From CAVVIH01 sp963748295 (GTDB lineage: Bacteria; Acidobacteriota; Vicinamibacteria; Vicinamibacterales; 2-12-FULL-66-21): DNA of 64,000 bases. The stretch is taken from NCBI GenBank assembly GCA_963748295.1, contig CAVVIH010000008.1:248001-312000 (forward strand), written 5' to 3'. Positions within the stretch are counted from its first letter, which is position 1. Each line of letters begins with the position of its first letter. Positions 9,548 through 17,733 of this stretch are shown in pieces. The position numbers were made by a program, and so were the translations under genes. A model generated the notes under the pieces. The model made no database searches. It was not told the origin of the DNA and worked only from the letters and a program-made list of their open reading frames with translations.

Positions 9548-12315
9548 ATGCAGAAGACCATCGTCCTCGCAGCCGGCTTTTCGCTCCTCATCGGCGCCGC
9601 GATTGCCGCGCAGGATCAGCAGCCGCCGACGTTCCGTACGACCGTCGATCTCGTTCCGGTCGACGTCAGCATCCTCGATCGCACGGGCCGTCCGCTTCAG
9701 GGCCTCGAGGCGAAGGATTTCGTGCTCACCGTCGACGGCACGCCGCGCCGCGTCGTATCGGCCCAATACATCTCCTCGGTCCGCGACGCCGGACCGGCGC
9801 CCGCCACGCCCAGTCACTACAGCACCAATACGAGCGCGGTAGGCGGACGCATGATCATGATTGCCGTCGACCAGGCGAACATCGGCGCCGGACGCGGCCG
9901 CCTGGCGATGGAATCCGCGCGCAAGTTCGTCCAGCGCCTGTCCCGGCCGACCGCGTCGGCCTCGTGACGCTGCCGGGCGCCGGGCCGCAGATCGACTTCA
10001 CCGCGAATCACGCCCTCGTGCACGCGATGCTCGGCCGCATCGTCGGGCAGGAGACCGGCTTCCAGGGCGCGTACCGCATCGGCATGCAGGAAGCGACCGA
10101 CATCAATCGCGGCAACGCGCTGGTGCTCGGCGAGGTCGTCAACCGCGAGTGCGCGGGCCTGCGGGGCGTGGAGCTGGAGCTGTGCCGGCGCCAGATCACG
10201 ACCGACGCGATGACGATGGTGACGCTCGGACGCGAACGCGCGCGCAACTCGATGGCCGCGCTGAAGCAGCTGATCGACCGGATGGCGCTCACGCCGTCCC
10301 TGAAGACGATCATCTACGTCTCGGAAGGGCTCCTCATCGATCGCGAGTTCTCGGACGTGACGTGGCTCGGCCCCGCCGCATCGCGCGCGCAGGTCGTCCT
10401 CTACGTCCTCCAGCTCGAAGCGCCGATGTTCGACGCGTCAATCGCGCGGCCGTCGCCGACCGCCAGCCAGGACAGGGCGCTCGCCGAGGAAGGCCTGGGC
10501 ATGCTCGCCGGCATGACCCGCGGCACCGTGCTGCGCGTCGTCAGCAGCGCGGACACGGTATTCGAGCGGCTCGGGCTCGAGCTGTCGGGCTACTACCTTC
10601 TCAGCTTCGAACCCGAAGGCACCGACCGCGACGGCAAGGCGCACAAAATCGTCGTCAGCGTGCCGGCGCAGAAGGACGTCCTGATCCGAGCCCGCCGCGA
10701 GTTCGTGGTCAGCGCCGCGACGATGCGGACGGCGGAGGATCAACTGGCGGAGACGCTGCGCGCACCCTTGTTGTCGAGCGACATCGGATTGAAGTTGTCG
10801 ACCTACACGCTGCGTGATGGTGGCAGCCAGAAGCTGCGCATTCTTCTCGCCGCCGAAATCGACCGGTCGAGAAACCCAACCGAGAAGATCTCGCTCGCCT
10901 ACGTGTTGATGGATGCCAAGGGCGCGGTCATCGGCAGCCTGCTGGAGAGGGATGTGTCAACGCCGATTCGCGCGGCGTCACGGACGCAGGCGTTCGTCAG
11001 CACGGTCGGCGCCGACGCGCCGGGGATGTACACGCTGAAGGTCGCGGTGGTGGACGGCCGCGGCACCCGCGGCAGCGTGGAACACGTCTTCCGCGCACAA
11101 CTGGCCAGCGCGGGGCAGGTGCGCGTGACCGATCTGCTGATCGGCGAGCAATCCGCGTCAGCCGGCCGTGTGCTGCCAACCGTTGTGGGCGAATTCTCGA
11201 CCGACGTGCTGCACACATACGTGGAGCTCTATTCGGACGCGGAAGAGGCGCTGAAGAATACGACCGTCGAGATGGAGGTTTCCTCGAGCGAAGAGGGGCG
11301 CACGATCGATCACGCGGCCGCGAGACTGGTGGCGCTGCCGGGCGACGGACCTGGCAAGCGCAGCGCCGAAGCGGTCGTGCCGATCGCGCTGCTGCCCCCA
11401 GGCGACTACGTGGCTCGCGCCGTCGTCAGCATCGGCGGCAAGCGTGCCGGCACAGTCGTGCGGCCTTTCACCATTTCAACAAACCGGACAGCGACGGAGC
11501 CCGCTCCGCTGACCGCGGCTACGTCGTCACGTCCGCTGATCGTCTTGAATTCGCGCATCGACTCGTTCGATCGCAAGGCCGTGCTGGCGCCCGACGTAGT
11601 CGGCTTCTTCATGGAGCGCATGAACTTCGGTCCGGGTGGGGCGCCGAACGCGCCTGTCGCGATCGAGCACGCCCGCGCCGGACGTTTCGAGGAAGCGATC
11701 GCCGCGCTCGAGGGAATCCAGAACAAGGGGGTGGCTACGGCGTTCCTGACCGGCTTGTCGCTCTACGCCAAAGGGCAGCTCGACCCCGCCGCGAACAAGT
11801 TCCGCGAGGCGCTGAAGCTCGATGGGGAGTTCTTCCCGGCGGCGTTCTATCTTGGCTCGTGCTACGCCGCCGGGGGCCGGGACAAGCAGGCGGTCGGCGC
11901 GTGGCAAACGTCGCTCGTAACAGAAAGCGACGCCCCATTCATCTACACGCTGCTGGCCGATGGGTTTTTCCGCCTCGGAGAACTGGTATCCGCCCTCAAC
12001 ATCCTGAAGGAAGCGAACACGCTCTGGCCGCAGAACGAGCAGGTGCTGCTGCGGCTCGGCACCGCATATGCGGCGGCGGGCAATCCCGCTGACGCACTCG
12101 GGATTCTCGAGCCGTATCTCGAACGGAATCCGACCGACCATGAGCGGCTGTATGTCGCCCTGCAGGCACTCTATCGGGCCAAAGCCGCGGGCAAGTCGAT
12201 CAAGTCTCCCGACGAGGACAAGGCGCTGTTCAACCGCTATGCGGCCGCATACAAGGCCGCAAAGGGCCCTCACGCCGAGATGGTCGAGGTCTGGCGCAAG
12301 GCGGTGTCGAAGTAA
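9548..12315 (+). CDS. Secreted VWA-related protein with C-terminal TPR repeats (one frame break)
   Basis: The N-terminus (MQKTIVLAAGFSLLIGAAIAA) is a signal peptide. It is followed by the acidobacterial VWA-related module: VDLVPVDVSILDRTGRPL, then MIMIAVDQANIG as a degenerate MIDAS strand. The frame breaks at 9942-9944, where a run of three C's should be four: RLS continues as PADRVGLVTLPG one frame over. Corrected length is about 922 residues. A beta-rich middle is followed by four or more TPR-like helical pairs in the last 250 residues (for example GRFEEAIAALEGI, KGQLDPAANKFREALKL, GNPADALGILEPYLERNP), which implies protein binding. ATG 9548 is preferred for its signal peptide; a GTG at 9530 overlaps the upstream stop and would add six residues. 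Confidence 0.75.
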
Positions 12316-12320
12316 CGGAC

Positions 12321-12347
12321 GCCGGGCGGTTTTACCCCCGGCCCGGC
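12321..12347 (+). terminator. Possible hairpin after the VWA operon
   Basis: GCCGGGC (12321-12327) and GCCCGGC (12341-12347) are perfect complements around a 13-base loop. No T-run follows, so it may stabilise the mRNA end or act only weakly as a terminator. Confidence 0.3.
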
Positions 12348-12357
12348 ACACCTGTCT

Positions 12358-12377
12358 AACCCTTCGACAAAGGGGTT
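12358..12377 (+). promoter_or_regulatory. Stem-loop covering the ribosome binding site of the DUF1800 gene
   Basis: AACCCTT (12358-12364) can pair with AAGGGGTT (12370-12377, one bulged G). This would bury the Shine-Dalgarno-like AGGGG that lies four bases before ATG 12380. It is seen only as sequence complementarity; a regulatory effect is inference. Confidence 0.3.
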
Positions 12378-12379
12378 TT

Positions 12380-14020
12380 ATGCTTCGAGCCGTGTGCGCG
12401 TGCGCCGTCATCAGCGCCGTAGTCGTCACAGCCGCCGAAAAGCCGAGGTCCGCCGTTCCGGCGGACGCGGACGACCGCGCAATTGCGCACGTCCTGAACC
12501 GGCTTGGCTTCGGCCCGGCCCCCGGGGATCTGGAGCGCGTGCGCGGCATCGGGCTCGCCGCATACATCGAGCAGCAGCTGCACCCCGAACGCATCGCCGA
12601 CGAGGGAATGGCGGCACGGCTCGAAGGCCTGCAGACGATCGACAAGAGCGCGCGCCAGCTCGCGCAGGAGTACTACGTGCCCGCGCAGATGGAGCGTATC
12701 GCGCGGCAGAAGCAGGCGGCGCAGGACCCAGCGATGACCACGCCGCCTCCGGCCGCTGCGCCGCCGACCGACGCCCAGCGAGGCGAACGGCAGATGATGG
12801 TGGACCTGTCCCACCAGAAGATCCTTCGCGCCGCTTACAGCGAGCGCCAGCTCGAGGAAGTGCTCGTCGACTTCTGGTTCAACCACTTCAACGTGTTCGC
12901 CGGGAAGGGTGTCACGCGAATCTATCTTTCCGAGTACGAGCGGGAGGCGATCAGGCCGCGCGTGCTCGGAAAGTTCGGGGATCTTCTGCAGGCCGTCGCC
13001 GAGAGCCCGGCGATGCTGTTCTACCTCGATAACTGGCAGAGCGCCGCGCCTGCGGAAGCGGCGATGACCGGCTCGCAGGCGCCCGGTCGCGGCCGCCCCG
13101 GCGCTCGACGCCGCGGCGGGATCAACCAGCCGCGCACGCTCGCCGACATGCCGCAGGCAGCGCAGAACCGCCGCCCGCGGGGGCTCAACGAGAACTACGC
13201 GCGAGAGCTGATGGAGCTCCACACGCTGGGCGTCGACGGCGGTTACACCCAGAAGGACGTGCAGGAGGTCGCGCGCGCGTTCACGGGGTGGACGATCGCC
13301 AACCCGCGCCAGGGCGGCAGCTTCACGTTCGAGCCGCGGATGCACGACAACGGCGAGAAGCTCGTGCTCGGCCGGAAGATCAAGGCCGGCGGCAAGAAGG
13401 ACGGCGAGCAGGTGCTCGACATCCTTGCCTCCCATCCGTCCACCGCACGGCACATCGCGCTGAAGCTCGCACGGCGCTTCGTTTCGGACAATCCGCCCGC
13501 CGAACTCGTCGAGCGCGCGGCACAGCGCTTCCGCGACACGGACGGCGACATCCGCGAGGTGGTGCGCACGATCGTCACGTCGCCCGAATTCTTCGCGGCG
13601 GCGTCGTATCGCGCGAAGATCAAGACCCCCTTCGAATTCGTCGTCAGCGCAGTCCGCGCGGCAAGAGTCGAGACCGTCAGCGTGCTGCCGTTCGTTCAGT
13701 CGCTGCGCGACCTCGGCATGCCGCTCTACATGTGCCAGCCGCCGACCGGCTACTCGGACAAGGCCGAAGCCTGGGTGAACACGGGCGCGCTCCTCAATCG
13801 CATGAACTTCGCGGTGGCCCTCACGAGCGGCCGGATGCGCGGTGGCCGCGGCCAGGCATCGCGCGCGGCGGATCGCGCGCAGGTTTCGTCCGACACGATC
13901 GCGAGCGCGGTCATGGCCGGCGACGTGTCTGAATCGACGTCGGCAACCGTCGCAAAGGCGACGACCGCGCCACAGGCCGTCGCGTTGCTGCTCGGCTCAC
14001 CGGAATTCCAGAAAAGGTAG
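12380..14020 (+). CDS. DUF1800 family protein, exported
   Basis: This 546-residue protein belongs to the DUF1800 family, which is nearly always encoded next to a DUF1501 gene, as here. An N-terminal signal (MLRAVCACAVISAVVVTAA) precedes the domain. Family landmarks are RAIAHVLNRLGFGPAPGD near residue 37, FWFNHFNVFAGKG (about 167-179), LNENYARELMELHTLGVDGGYTQ and VARAFTGW in the middle, and KTPFEFVVSAVRA towards the end. A low-complexity Gly/Arg/Pro insert (about 230-260) is variable in the family. Biochemical function is unknown; a role in exported or surface metabolism together with DUF1501 is inferred from the conserved pairing. ATG 12380 sits close behind AGGGG. Confidence 0.85.
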   Translation: MLRAVCACAVISAVVVTAAEKPRSAVPADADDRAIAHVLNRLGFGPAPGDLERVRGIGLAAYIEQQLHPERIADEGMAARLEGLQTIDKSARQLAQEYYVPAQMERIARQKQAAQDPAMTTPPPAAAPPTDAQRGERQMMVDLSHQKILRAAYSERQLEEVLVDFWFNHFNVFAGKGVTRIYLSEYEREAIRPRVLGKFGDLLQAVAESPAMLFYLDNWQSAAPAEAAMTGSQAPGRGRPGARRRGGINQPRTLADMPQAAQNRRPRGLNENYARELMELHTLGVDGGYTQKDVQEVARAFTGWTIANPRQGGSFTFEPRMHDNGEKLVLGRKIKAGGKKDGEQVLDILASHPSTARHIALKLARRFVSDNPPAELVERAAQRFRDTDGDIREVVRTIVTSPEFFAAASYRAKIKTPFEFVVSAVRAARVETVSVLPFVQSLRDLGMPLYMCQPPTGYSDKAEAWVNTGALLNRMNFAVALTSGRMRGGRGQASRAADRAQVSSDTIASAVMAGDVSESTSATVAKATTAPQAVALLLGSPEFQKR

Positions 14021-14026
14021 GCGGCC

Positions 14027-15262
14027 ATGATCTCCCGACGAGTGTTCCTGAAGAACGGCGGACTGGCGCTCGTCAGCCTCGGCTTCGCGCCGGAGTTCCT
14101 CGCGCGCACGGTGGCCGCGTCTCCGTCGAGACGCCGCGTCCTCGTCACGGTGTTTCAGCGGGGCGCCGTCGACGGACTCAACATGATCGTCCCGTTCGGC
14201 GACAGAGCGTATTACGCCGCGCGGCCGAGCATCGCCATCGCGCGGCCGGGATCCGGTCCTGACGCCGCGCTCGATCTCGACGGCTTCTTCGGGATGCATC
14301 CGCGCCTCGCGCCGCTGAAGGCTTTCTTCGAGGCAAAGCAGCTGGCCATCGTCCATGCGAGCGGCTCGCATGACGAAACGCGCTCGCACTTCGACGCGCA
14401 GGACTACATGGAAAGCGCGACGCCGGGCGTCAAGAGCACACCGGACGGATGGCTGAACCGCTATCTGCACGCGAAGGAGCACGAAAAGGCGACGCCGTTC
14501 AGAGCCGTGGCGCTCGCGCCGCAGCTGCCCCGCGCGCTGCAGGGACTGGCGCCGGCGCTCGCAATCGGGCAGATCAGCCAGTTCGGCATCCGCGCCGCGG
14601 GATCGTCCGACATGGTCCAGTCGTCGTTCGAAGCCGAGTACGCCGCGGCGGCGCAGGGCGTGCTGCACCAGACGGGCCGGGATGCGTTCGACGCGATTCG
14701 GATGCTCAAATCCGCGGATCCAGCGCGCTACGCGCCCGAAAACGGTGCGGAGTATCCTCGCTCCGCTTACGGAGACGCGTTGAAGCAGATCGCGCAGCTG
14801 ATCAAGGCGGACGTCGGGCTCGAGGTCGCCTTCGCCGAATCCGGCAACTGGGACCACCACGTCAACGAGGGCGCGGCCGTCGGCCTGCTCGCCAACCGCC
14901 TCGACGACTTCGCCCGCGGCATCGCCGCGCTCGTCCGCGATCTCGGCGATCGCATGGCGGATGTCGTCATCATGACGATGTCGGAGTTCGGCCGTGCGGT
15001 GGCGGAGAACGGCAATCGCGGAACCGACCACGGCCACGGCAACGCGATGATGGTGCTCGGCGGAAACGTGCGCGGCGGCAAGGTCTATGGCAGATGGCCC
15101 GGGCTTGCGCCCGAACAGCGATACGAAGGGCGCGACCTCGCGGTGACGACCGATTTCCGTGCAGTGTTCGCCGAGGTGGTCAAGGCGCACATGGGACTGC
15201 AAAACACGCAGCCCGTGTTCCCGGGCTTCAAGATGCCGGACGGGCTCGGCCTGATCGGCTGA
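14027..15262 (+). CDS. DUF1501 family protein with Tat signal
   Basis: The 411-residue product starts with a twin-arginine-type signal (SRRVFLKNGGLALVSLGFAP), so it is probably folded before export. DUF1501 belongs to the alkaline-phosphatase/sulfatase-like fold. Recognisable blocks are VTVFQRGAVDGLNMIVPFGD, IVHASGSHDETRSHFDAQDYME (about 106-127), NWDHHVNEGAA, and MTMSEFGRAVAENGNRGTDHGHGNAMMVLGG, whose His/Asp residues look metal-binding. The gene starts six bases after the DUF1800 stop, and the pair is one transcription unit. Substrate unknown. Confidence 0.88.
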   Translation: MISRRVFLKNGGLALVSLGFAPEFLARTVAASPSRRRVLVTVFQRGAVDGLNMIVPFGDRAYYAARPSIAIARPGSGPDAALDLDGFFGMHPRLAPLKAFFEAKQLAIVHASGSHDETRSHFDAQDYMESATPGVKSTPDGWLNRYLHAKEHEKATPFRAVALAPQLPRALQGLAPALAIGQISQFGIRAAGSSDMVQSSFEAEYAAAAQGVLHQTGRDAFDAIRMLKSADPARYAPENGAEYPRSAYGDALKQIAQLIKADVGLEVAFAESGNWDHHVNEGAAVGLLANRLDDFARGIAALVRDLGDRMADVVIMTMSEFGRAVAENGNRGTDHGHGNAMMVLGGNVRGGKVYGRWPGLAPEQRYEGRDLAVTTDFRAVFAEVVKAHMGLQNTQPVFPGFKMPDGLGLIG

Positions 15263-15268
15263 ACTCCT

Positions 15269-15292
15269 GGTCCCCGGTCCCCGGCCCCCGGG
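15269..15292. repeat. Heptamer tandem repeat (GGTCCCC)
   Basis: Three 7-base units, GGTCCCC-GGTCCCC-GGCCCCC, plus a partial fourth lie between the DUF1501 stop and the next gene. This is one of several period-7 or period-8 tracts at gene ends in this window, each with its own unit. Confidence 0.6.
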
Positions 15293-15300
15293 CCCTGCGG

Positions 15301-15306
15301 TACACT
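15301..15306 (+). promoter_or_regulatory. Candidate -10 box (TACACT) giving a leaderless mRNA
   Basis: TACACT ends six bases before the GTG start at 15313. Transcription starting the usual 6-8 bases downstream would begin at the start codon. No -35 match is seen. Confidence 0.4.
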
Positions 15307-15312
15307 CACCGA

Positions 15313-16434
15313 GTGCAAATCACCGACCTTCGCACGCCGTGCGTGCTCGTCGATCATCAGAGAGTCGAACGCAACATCGAACGGATGCAGGCCGCGGCGG
15401 ATGCGCGCGGCATTCTGCTGCGGCCTCATGCGAAAACCCACAAGTGCCCGGATCTCGCGCGCGTTCAGATTGGCCGCGGTGCGGTCGGCATCTGCTGCGC
15501 CAAACTCGGCGAGGCGGAGGTCTTCGCCGACGCGGGGATCTCCGACATCCGTCTTCCCTATCCGCTGAACCCCGTCAACGCGGACCGTGTGCTGCGTCTC
15601 CTGGATCGCACGCACATTTCCTTCATCGTCGATCACATGGACGTCGCGCGCGGCTGGTCCGAGGCGATGACGGCAGCCGGCCGCGAGGTCGACGTGCTCG
15701 TGAAGGTCGACGTCGGCTTCCACCGCTGCGGCATCGATCCGCACGCGCCGGACGCCGCGGACTTCGTCGCCGGTGTTGCCGCGCTGCCGGGCCTGAACTT
15801 TCGCGGGCTGCTCAGCCACGCCGGCCATGCGTATGGCGCCAGCTCCGAGAGCGAAGCCGCCGCGTTCGCCGCCACCGAGGCGCAGATGCTGACCACGCTC
15901 GCAGAGGAAGTCAGGCGCAAGGGGGTCGAGGTTGCAGAATTGAGCGTTGGCGCGACGCCGACGGTGAGGTTCAGCCTCGAGCTGTCCGGCCTCACCGAGG
16001 TCAGGCCCGGGAACTATATCTACTTCGATCGCACGCAGGTCGGATTGGGTTCGGCCTCCTGGGACGACCTCGCGCTGACCGTGCTGGCCAGGGTGGTCGG
16101 ACGGCCCGCCGCCGACCGAGTGATTCTCGACTGCGGCAGCAAGACGCTGACGACGGACCTCGCGCGCGGGTTCGGCAGCCATGCCGGCTACGGCGTGGTG
16201 TTCAAGAGCCTGGACGAAACGGCGCCCGACGACACGCTGGCGATCGAGCGGCTCTCAGAAGAGCATGCGAACGTGCGGGTGACGGGACAGTCGCCGCTGA
16301 AGCCCGGCGACCTCGTGCGCGTCGCGCCCAATCACTCGTGCGTCGTCTCGAACCTGGTGGACAGCATCTGGCTCGTCAACGAGCGCGATGTCGTCGACCG
16401 GCTCGAGATCGCGGCGCGCGGTCGCATCGCGTAG
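15313..16434 (+). CDS. D-threonine aldolase / D-serine dehydratase-like PLP enzyme
   Basis: This 373-residue fold-type III (alanine-racemase-like) PLP enzyme is of the DSD1/D-threonine aldolase family, which cleaves or deaminates D-beta-hydroxy amino acids in the cytoplasm. It starts VQITDLRTPCVLVD, the usual N-terminus of the family. The PLP lysine is K41 in RPHAKTHK. Barrel strands carry VLVKVDVGFHRCGI and LSHAGHAYG. The C-terminal domain has a metal-site-like arrangement near VAPNHSCVVSNLVD (His and Cys two residues apart), as in the zinc- or manganese-dependent members. GTG 15313 is chosen because the motif begins immediately, although the frame is open far upstream. Neighbours give no clear pathway. 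Confidence 0.82.
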   Translation: MQITDLRTPCVLVDHQRVERNIERMQAAADARGILLRPHAKTHKCPDLARVQIGRGAVGICCAKLGEAEVFADAGISDIRLPYPLNPVNADRVLRLLDRTHISFIVDHMDVARGWSEAMTAAGREVDVLVKVDVGFHRCGIDPHAPDAADFVAGVAALPGLNFRGLLSHAGHAYGASSESEAAAFAATEAQMLTTLAEEVRRKGVEVAELSVGATPTVRFSLELSGLTEVRPGNYIYFDRTQVGLGSASWDDLALTVLARVVGRPAADRVILDCGSKTLTTDLARGFGSHAGYGVVFKSLDETAPDDTLAIERLSEEHANVRVTGQSPLKPGDLVRVAPNHSCVVSNLVDSIWLVNERDVVDRLEIAARGRIA

Positions 16435-16440
16435 TAGAAT
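16435..16440 (+). promoter_or_regulatory. Candidate -10 box (TAGAAT) for the shell-protein gene
   Basis: TAGAAT directly abuts the TAG stop of the preceding gene and ends nine bases before ATG 16450. This would give a very short or absent leader. There is no convincing -35. Confidence 0.4.
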
Positions 16441-16449
16441 GGGCGCCTC

Positions 16450-16743
16450 ATGGCACCGACGAAGGAACTCCCCGGCGAAGCGCTCGGACTGGTTGAAACG
16501 CGCGGCCTCGTCGGCATGATCGAAGCCGCCGATGCGATGGTCAAGGCGGCAAACGTCGTGTTCGTCGGGTGGCAGAAGGTCGACGCCGGGCTGGTGACCG
16601 CCATCGTGCGCGGCGATGTCGCCTCGGTGAAAGCGGCGACCGACGCCGGCGCCGCCGCGGCGCGGCGCGTCGGAGAGCTCGTCGGAGTACACGTGATCCC
16701 GCGTCCCGCCGACGGTCTCGACAAAATCTTCCCGATCGGCTGA
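16450..16743 (+). CDS. Bacterial microcompartment shell protein (BMC-H), orphan
   Basis: The 97-residue product is a complete single-domain BMC-H hexamer protein (PduA/EutM/CcmK family). Key blocks are EALGLVETRGLVGMIEAADA (residues 10-29), VKAANVVFVGWQKVDAGLVT and VRGDVASVKAATDAGAAAA, followed by VGELVGVHVIPRPADGLDKI. The pore loop reads KVDAG rather than the common KIGSG or GGG, so the hexamer pore may differ in size or charge. No second shell protein, pentamer (BMC-P) or signature core enzyme lies nearby in this window. Its stop TGA (16741-16743) abuts the stop of the convergent MerR-like gene with zero intergenic bases. Compartment genes elsewhere in the genome could supply partners. Confidence 0.92.
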   Translation: MAPTKELPGEALGLVETRGLVGMIEAADAMVKAANVVFVGWQKVDAGLVTAIVRGDVASVKAATDAGAAAARRVGELVGVHVIPRPADGLDKIFPIG

Positions 16744-17223
16744 TCAACCCTTTCGCTTCTTGCTCTTCCGCCGCTTGCGTCCAACGTGGGTCCGGGCCGT
16801 GAGCGTCCGCATCGACGGTTCCGTCCCCACCACGAGAAGCGGCTGCGACGGGGCGCGCAGCAGGTTGTAGAACTCTCCCTGCGCGGTCCTCGCGTAGATC
16901 TCCGAGCCGTCCGTCAGCAGCGTCAGCGTGCCGGCGCCGCCAATCGCGTCGAACAGCCTGATGCCGAACCGCGTTTTCAACGTCTCGAGGAGTTGTCGGA
17001 TGCGCCCGACGCTCAACCCTTGACGGCGCAGATCGGCCAGCACCATCAGCTCCAGCAGATCGACCGGCGTGTAGCGCCGCTCGGTGAATCCGCCGGCCGC
17101 CGTGCGTTTGGATGACACCGCCGACTGAAACAGGCGGCGGGCATCCCACCACTGCAGCTGGCGCGCCGTGAGGCCGGTGAGCGCGGCGACCTCGCGGGCG
17201 CTGTAGGTGTTCTTCAGTTCCAC
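16744..17223 (-). CDS. MerR-family transcriptional regulator
   Basis: This 159-residue DNA-binding protein starts at GTG 17223. The N-terminal MerR winged helix-turn-helix is clear: YSAREVAALTGLTARQLQWW (residues 7-26), then RRYTPVDLLELMVLADLRRQGLSVGRIRQLLETL. The C-terminal part (about 90-140) is a short strand-rich domain without cysteines, so it is not a metal sensor of the classic type. The protein ends in a very basic tail (GRKRRKSKKRKG). It lies one base downstream of the pterin dehydratase gene and is co-transcribed with it. Its target is not evident. Confidence 0.8.
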   Translation of the reverse strand: MELKNTYSAREVAALTGLTARQLQWWDARRLFQSAVSSKRTAAGGFTERRYTPVDLLELMVLADLRRQGLSVGRIRQLLETLKTRFGIRLFDAIGGAGTLTLLTDGSEIYARTAQGEFYNLLRAPSQPLLVVGTEPSMRTLTARTHVGRKRRKSKKRKG

Positions 17224-17224
17224 G

Positions 17225-17521
17225 TCAGGCGGCCCCAGCCGCCTTCGCGAGCTCGGTTGCCTTCCCCGCGCCGTCGAAATCCTTGTCGGTGAGCCCGCCT
17301 GCGCTGTGGGTGCTGTAGGTCAGCGTCACGCGCTTGTAGTTCACCAGGATATCGGGATGATGGTCGGCCGCCTCCGCCTCGAATCCGAGCCGGACAATAA
17401 AGCTGACCGCGTCCGGAAACCCCTTGAACGTGAACTTCCGGCGGATTGCCGCCCCGTCGAGCTCCCAGCCGGGCAGGGCTGCCAGCCGCGCCTTCGCCTC
17501 GGTCTCGGCAATCGTTTTCAT
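17225..17521 (-). CDS. 4a-hydroxytetrahydrobiopterin dehydratase (pterin-4a-carbinolamine dehydratase)
   Basis: This 98-residue protein of the PCD/DCoH family dehydrates 4a-hydroxy-tetrahydropterin, normally made by aromatic amino-acid hydroxylases, in the cytoplasm. Motifs are LPGWELDGAAIRRKFTFKGF, the signature AADHHPDILVNYKRVTLTYS (residues about 51-70, with the catalytic His pair) and the C-terminal GLTDKDFDGAGKATELA. Length is normal for the family. The start ATG 17521 is the only one that gives the usual N-terminus. No phenylalanine hydroxylase is visible in the window. Confidence 0.92.
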   Translation of the reverse strand: MKTIAETEAKARLAALPGWELDGAAIRRKFTFKGFPDAVSFIVRLGFEAEAADHHPDILVNYKRVTLTYSTHSAGGLTDKDFDGAGKATELAKAAGAA

Positions 17522-17563
17522 ATCGCAAGAATATGTCAGGCGCCCACCTTCTGCGCCTGTCTC

Positions 17564-17679
17564 GCCGAAGCCTCTGGCGGAGGCGGACCGAAAGCCACTG
17601 GCGAAGGCGGAGCCTGCCGCGCCGAAGCCACTGGCGAAGGCGGAGCCTGCCGCGCCGAAGCCACTGGCGAAGGCGGGCC
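17564..17679. repeat. 33-bp tandem repeat upstream of the efflux regulator
   Basis: Two identical 33-bp units (17593-17625 and 17626-17658) are flanked by a degenerate unit on the left and a partial one on the right. Each contains GCCGAAGCCACTGGCGAAGGC, a partly self-complementary string with GCC/GGC arms. The array fills most of the gap between the pterin dehydratase gene (left) and the TetR operator (right). No gene is present in it. Confidence 0.8.
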
Positions 17680-17708
17680 GAACAGTGTTAGACTACTGAA
17701 CACTGTTC
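17680..17708. promoter_or_regulatory. Palindromic operator (TetR type) over the promoter
   Basis: GAACAGTGTT and AACACTGTTC are perfect 10-base inverted repeats with a 9-base spacer. The spacer overlaps TAGACT (17689-17694), a plausible -10 element. The site lies 25 bases before the GTG start of the TetR gene, so autorepression of the regulator-efflux operon is likely. Confidence 0.75.
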
Positions 17709-17733
17709 AATTCTGCTGTTTGCGGAGGGTTTA

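Noticed and set aside
16434..17521. Microcompartment operon
   Set aside because: Only one shell gene is present. The MerR regulator and pterin dehydratase are convergent and not compartment enzymes, so I call it an orphan gene only.
17564..17679. CRISPR array
   Set aside because: The repeats abut directly with no unique spacers and no cas genes nearby. It is a simple tandem repeat.
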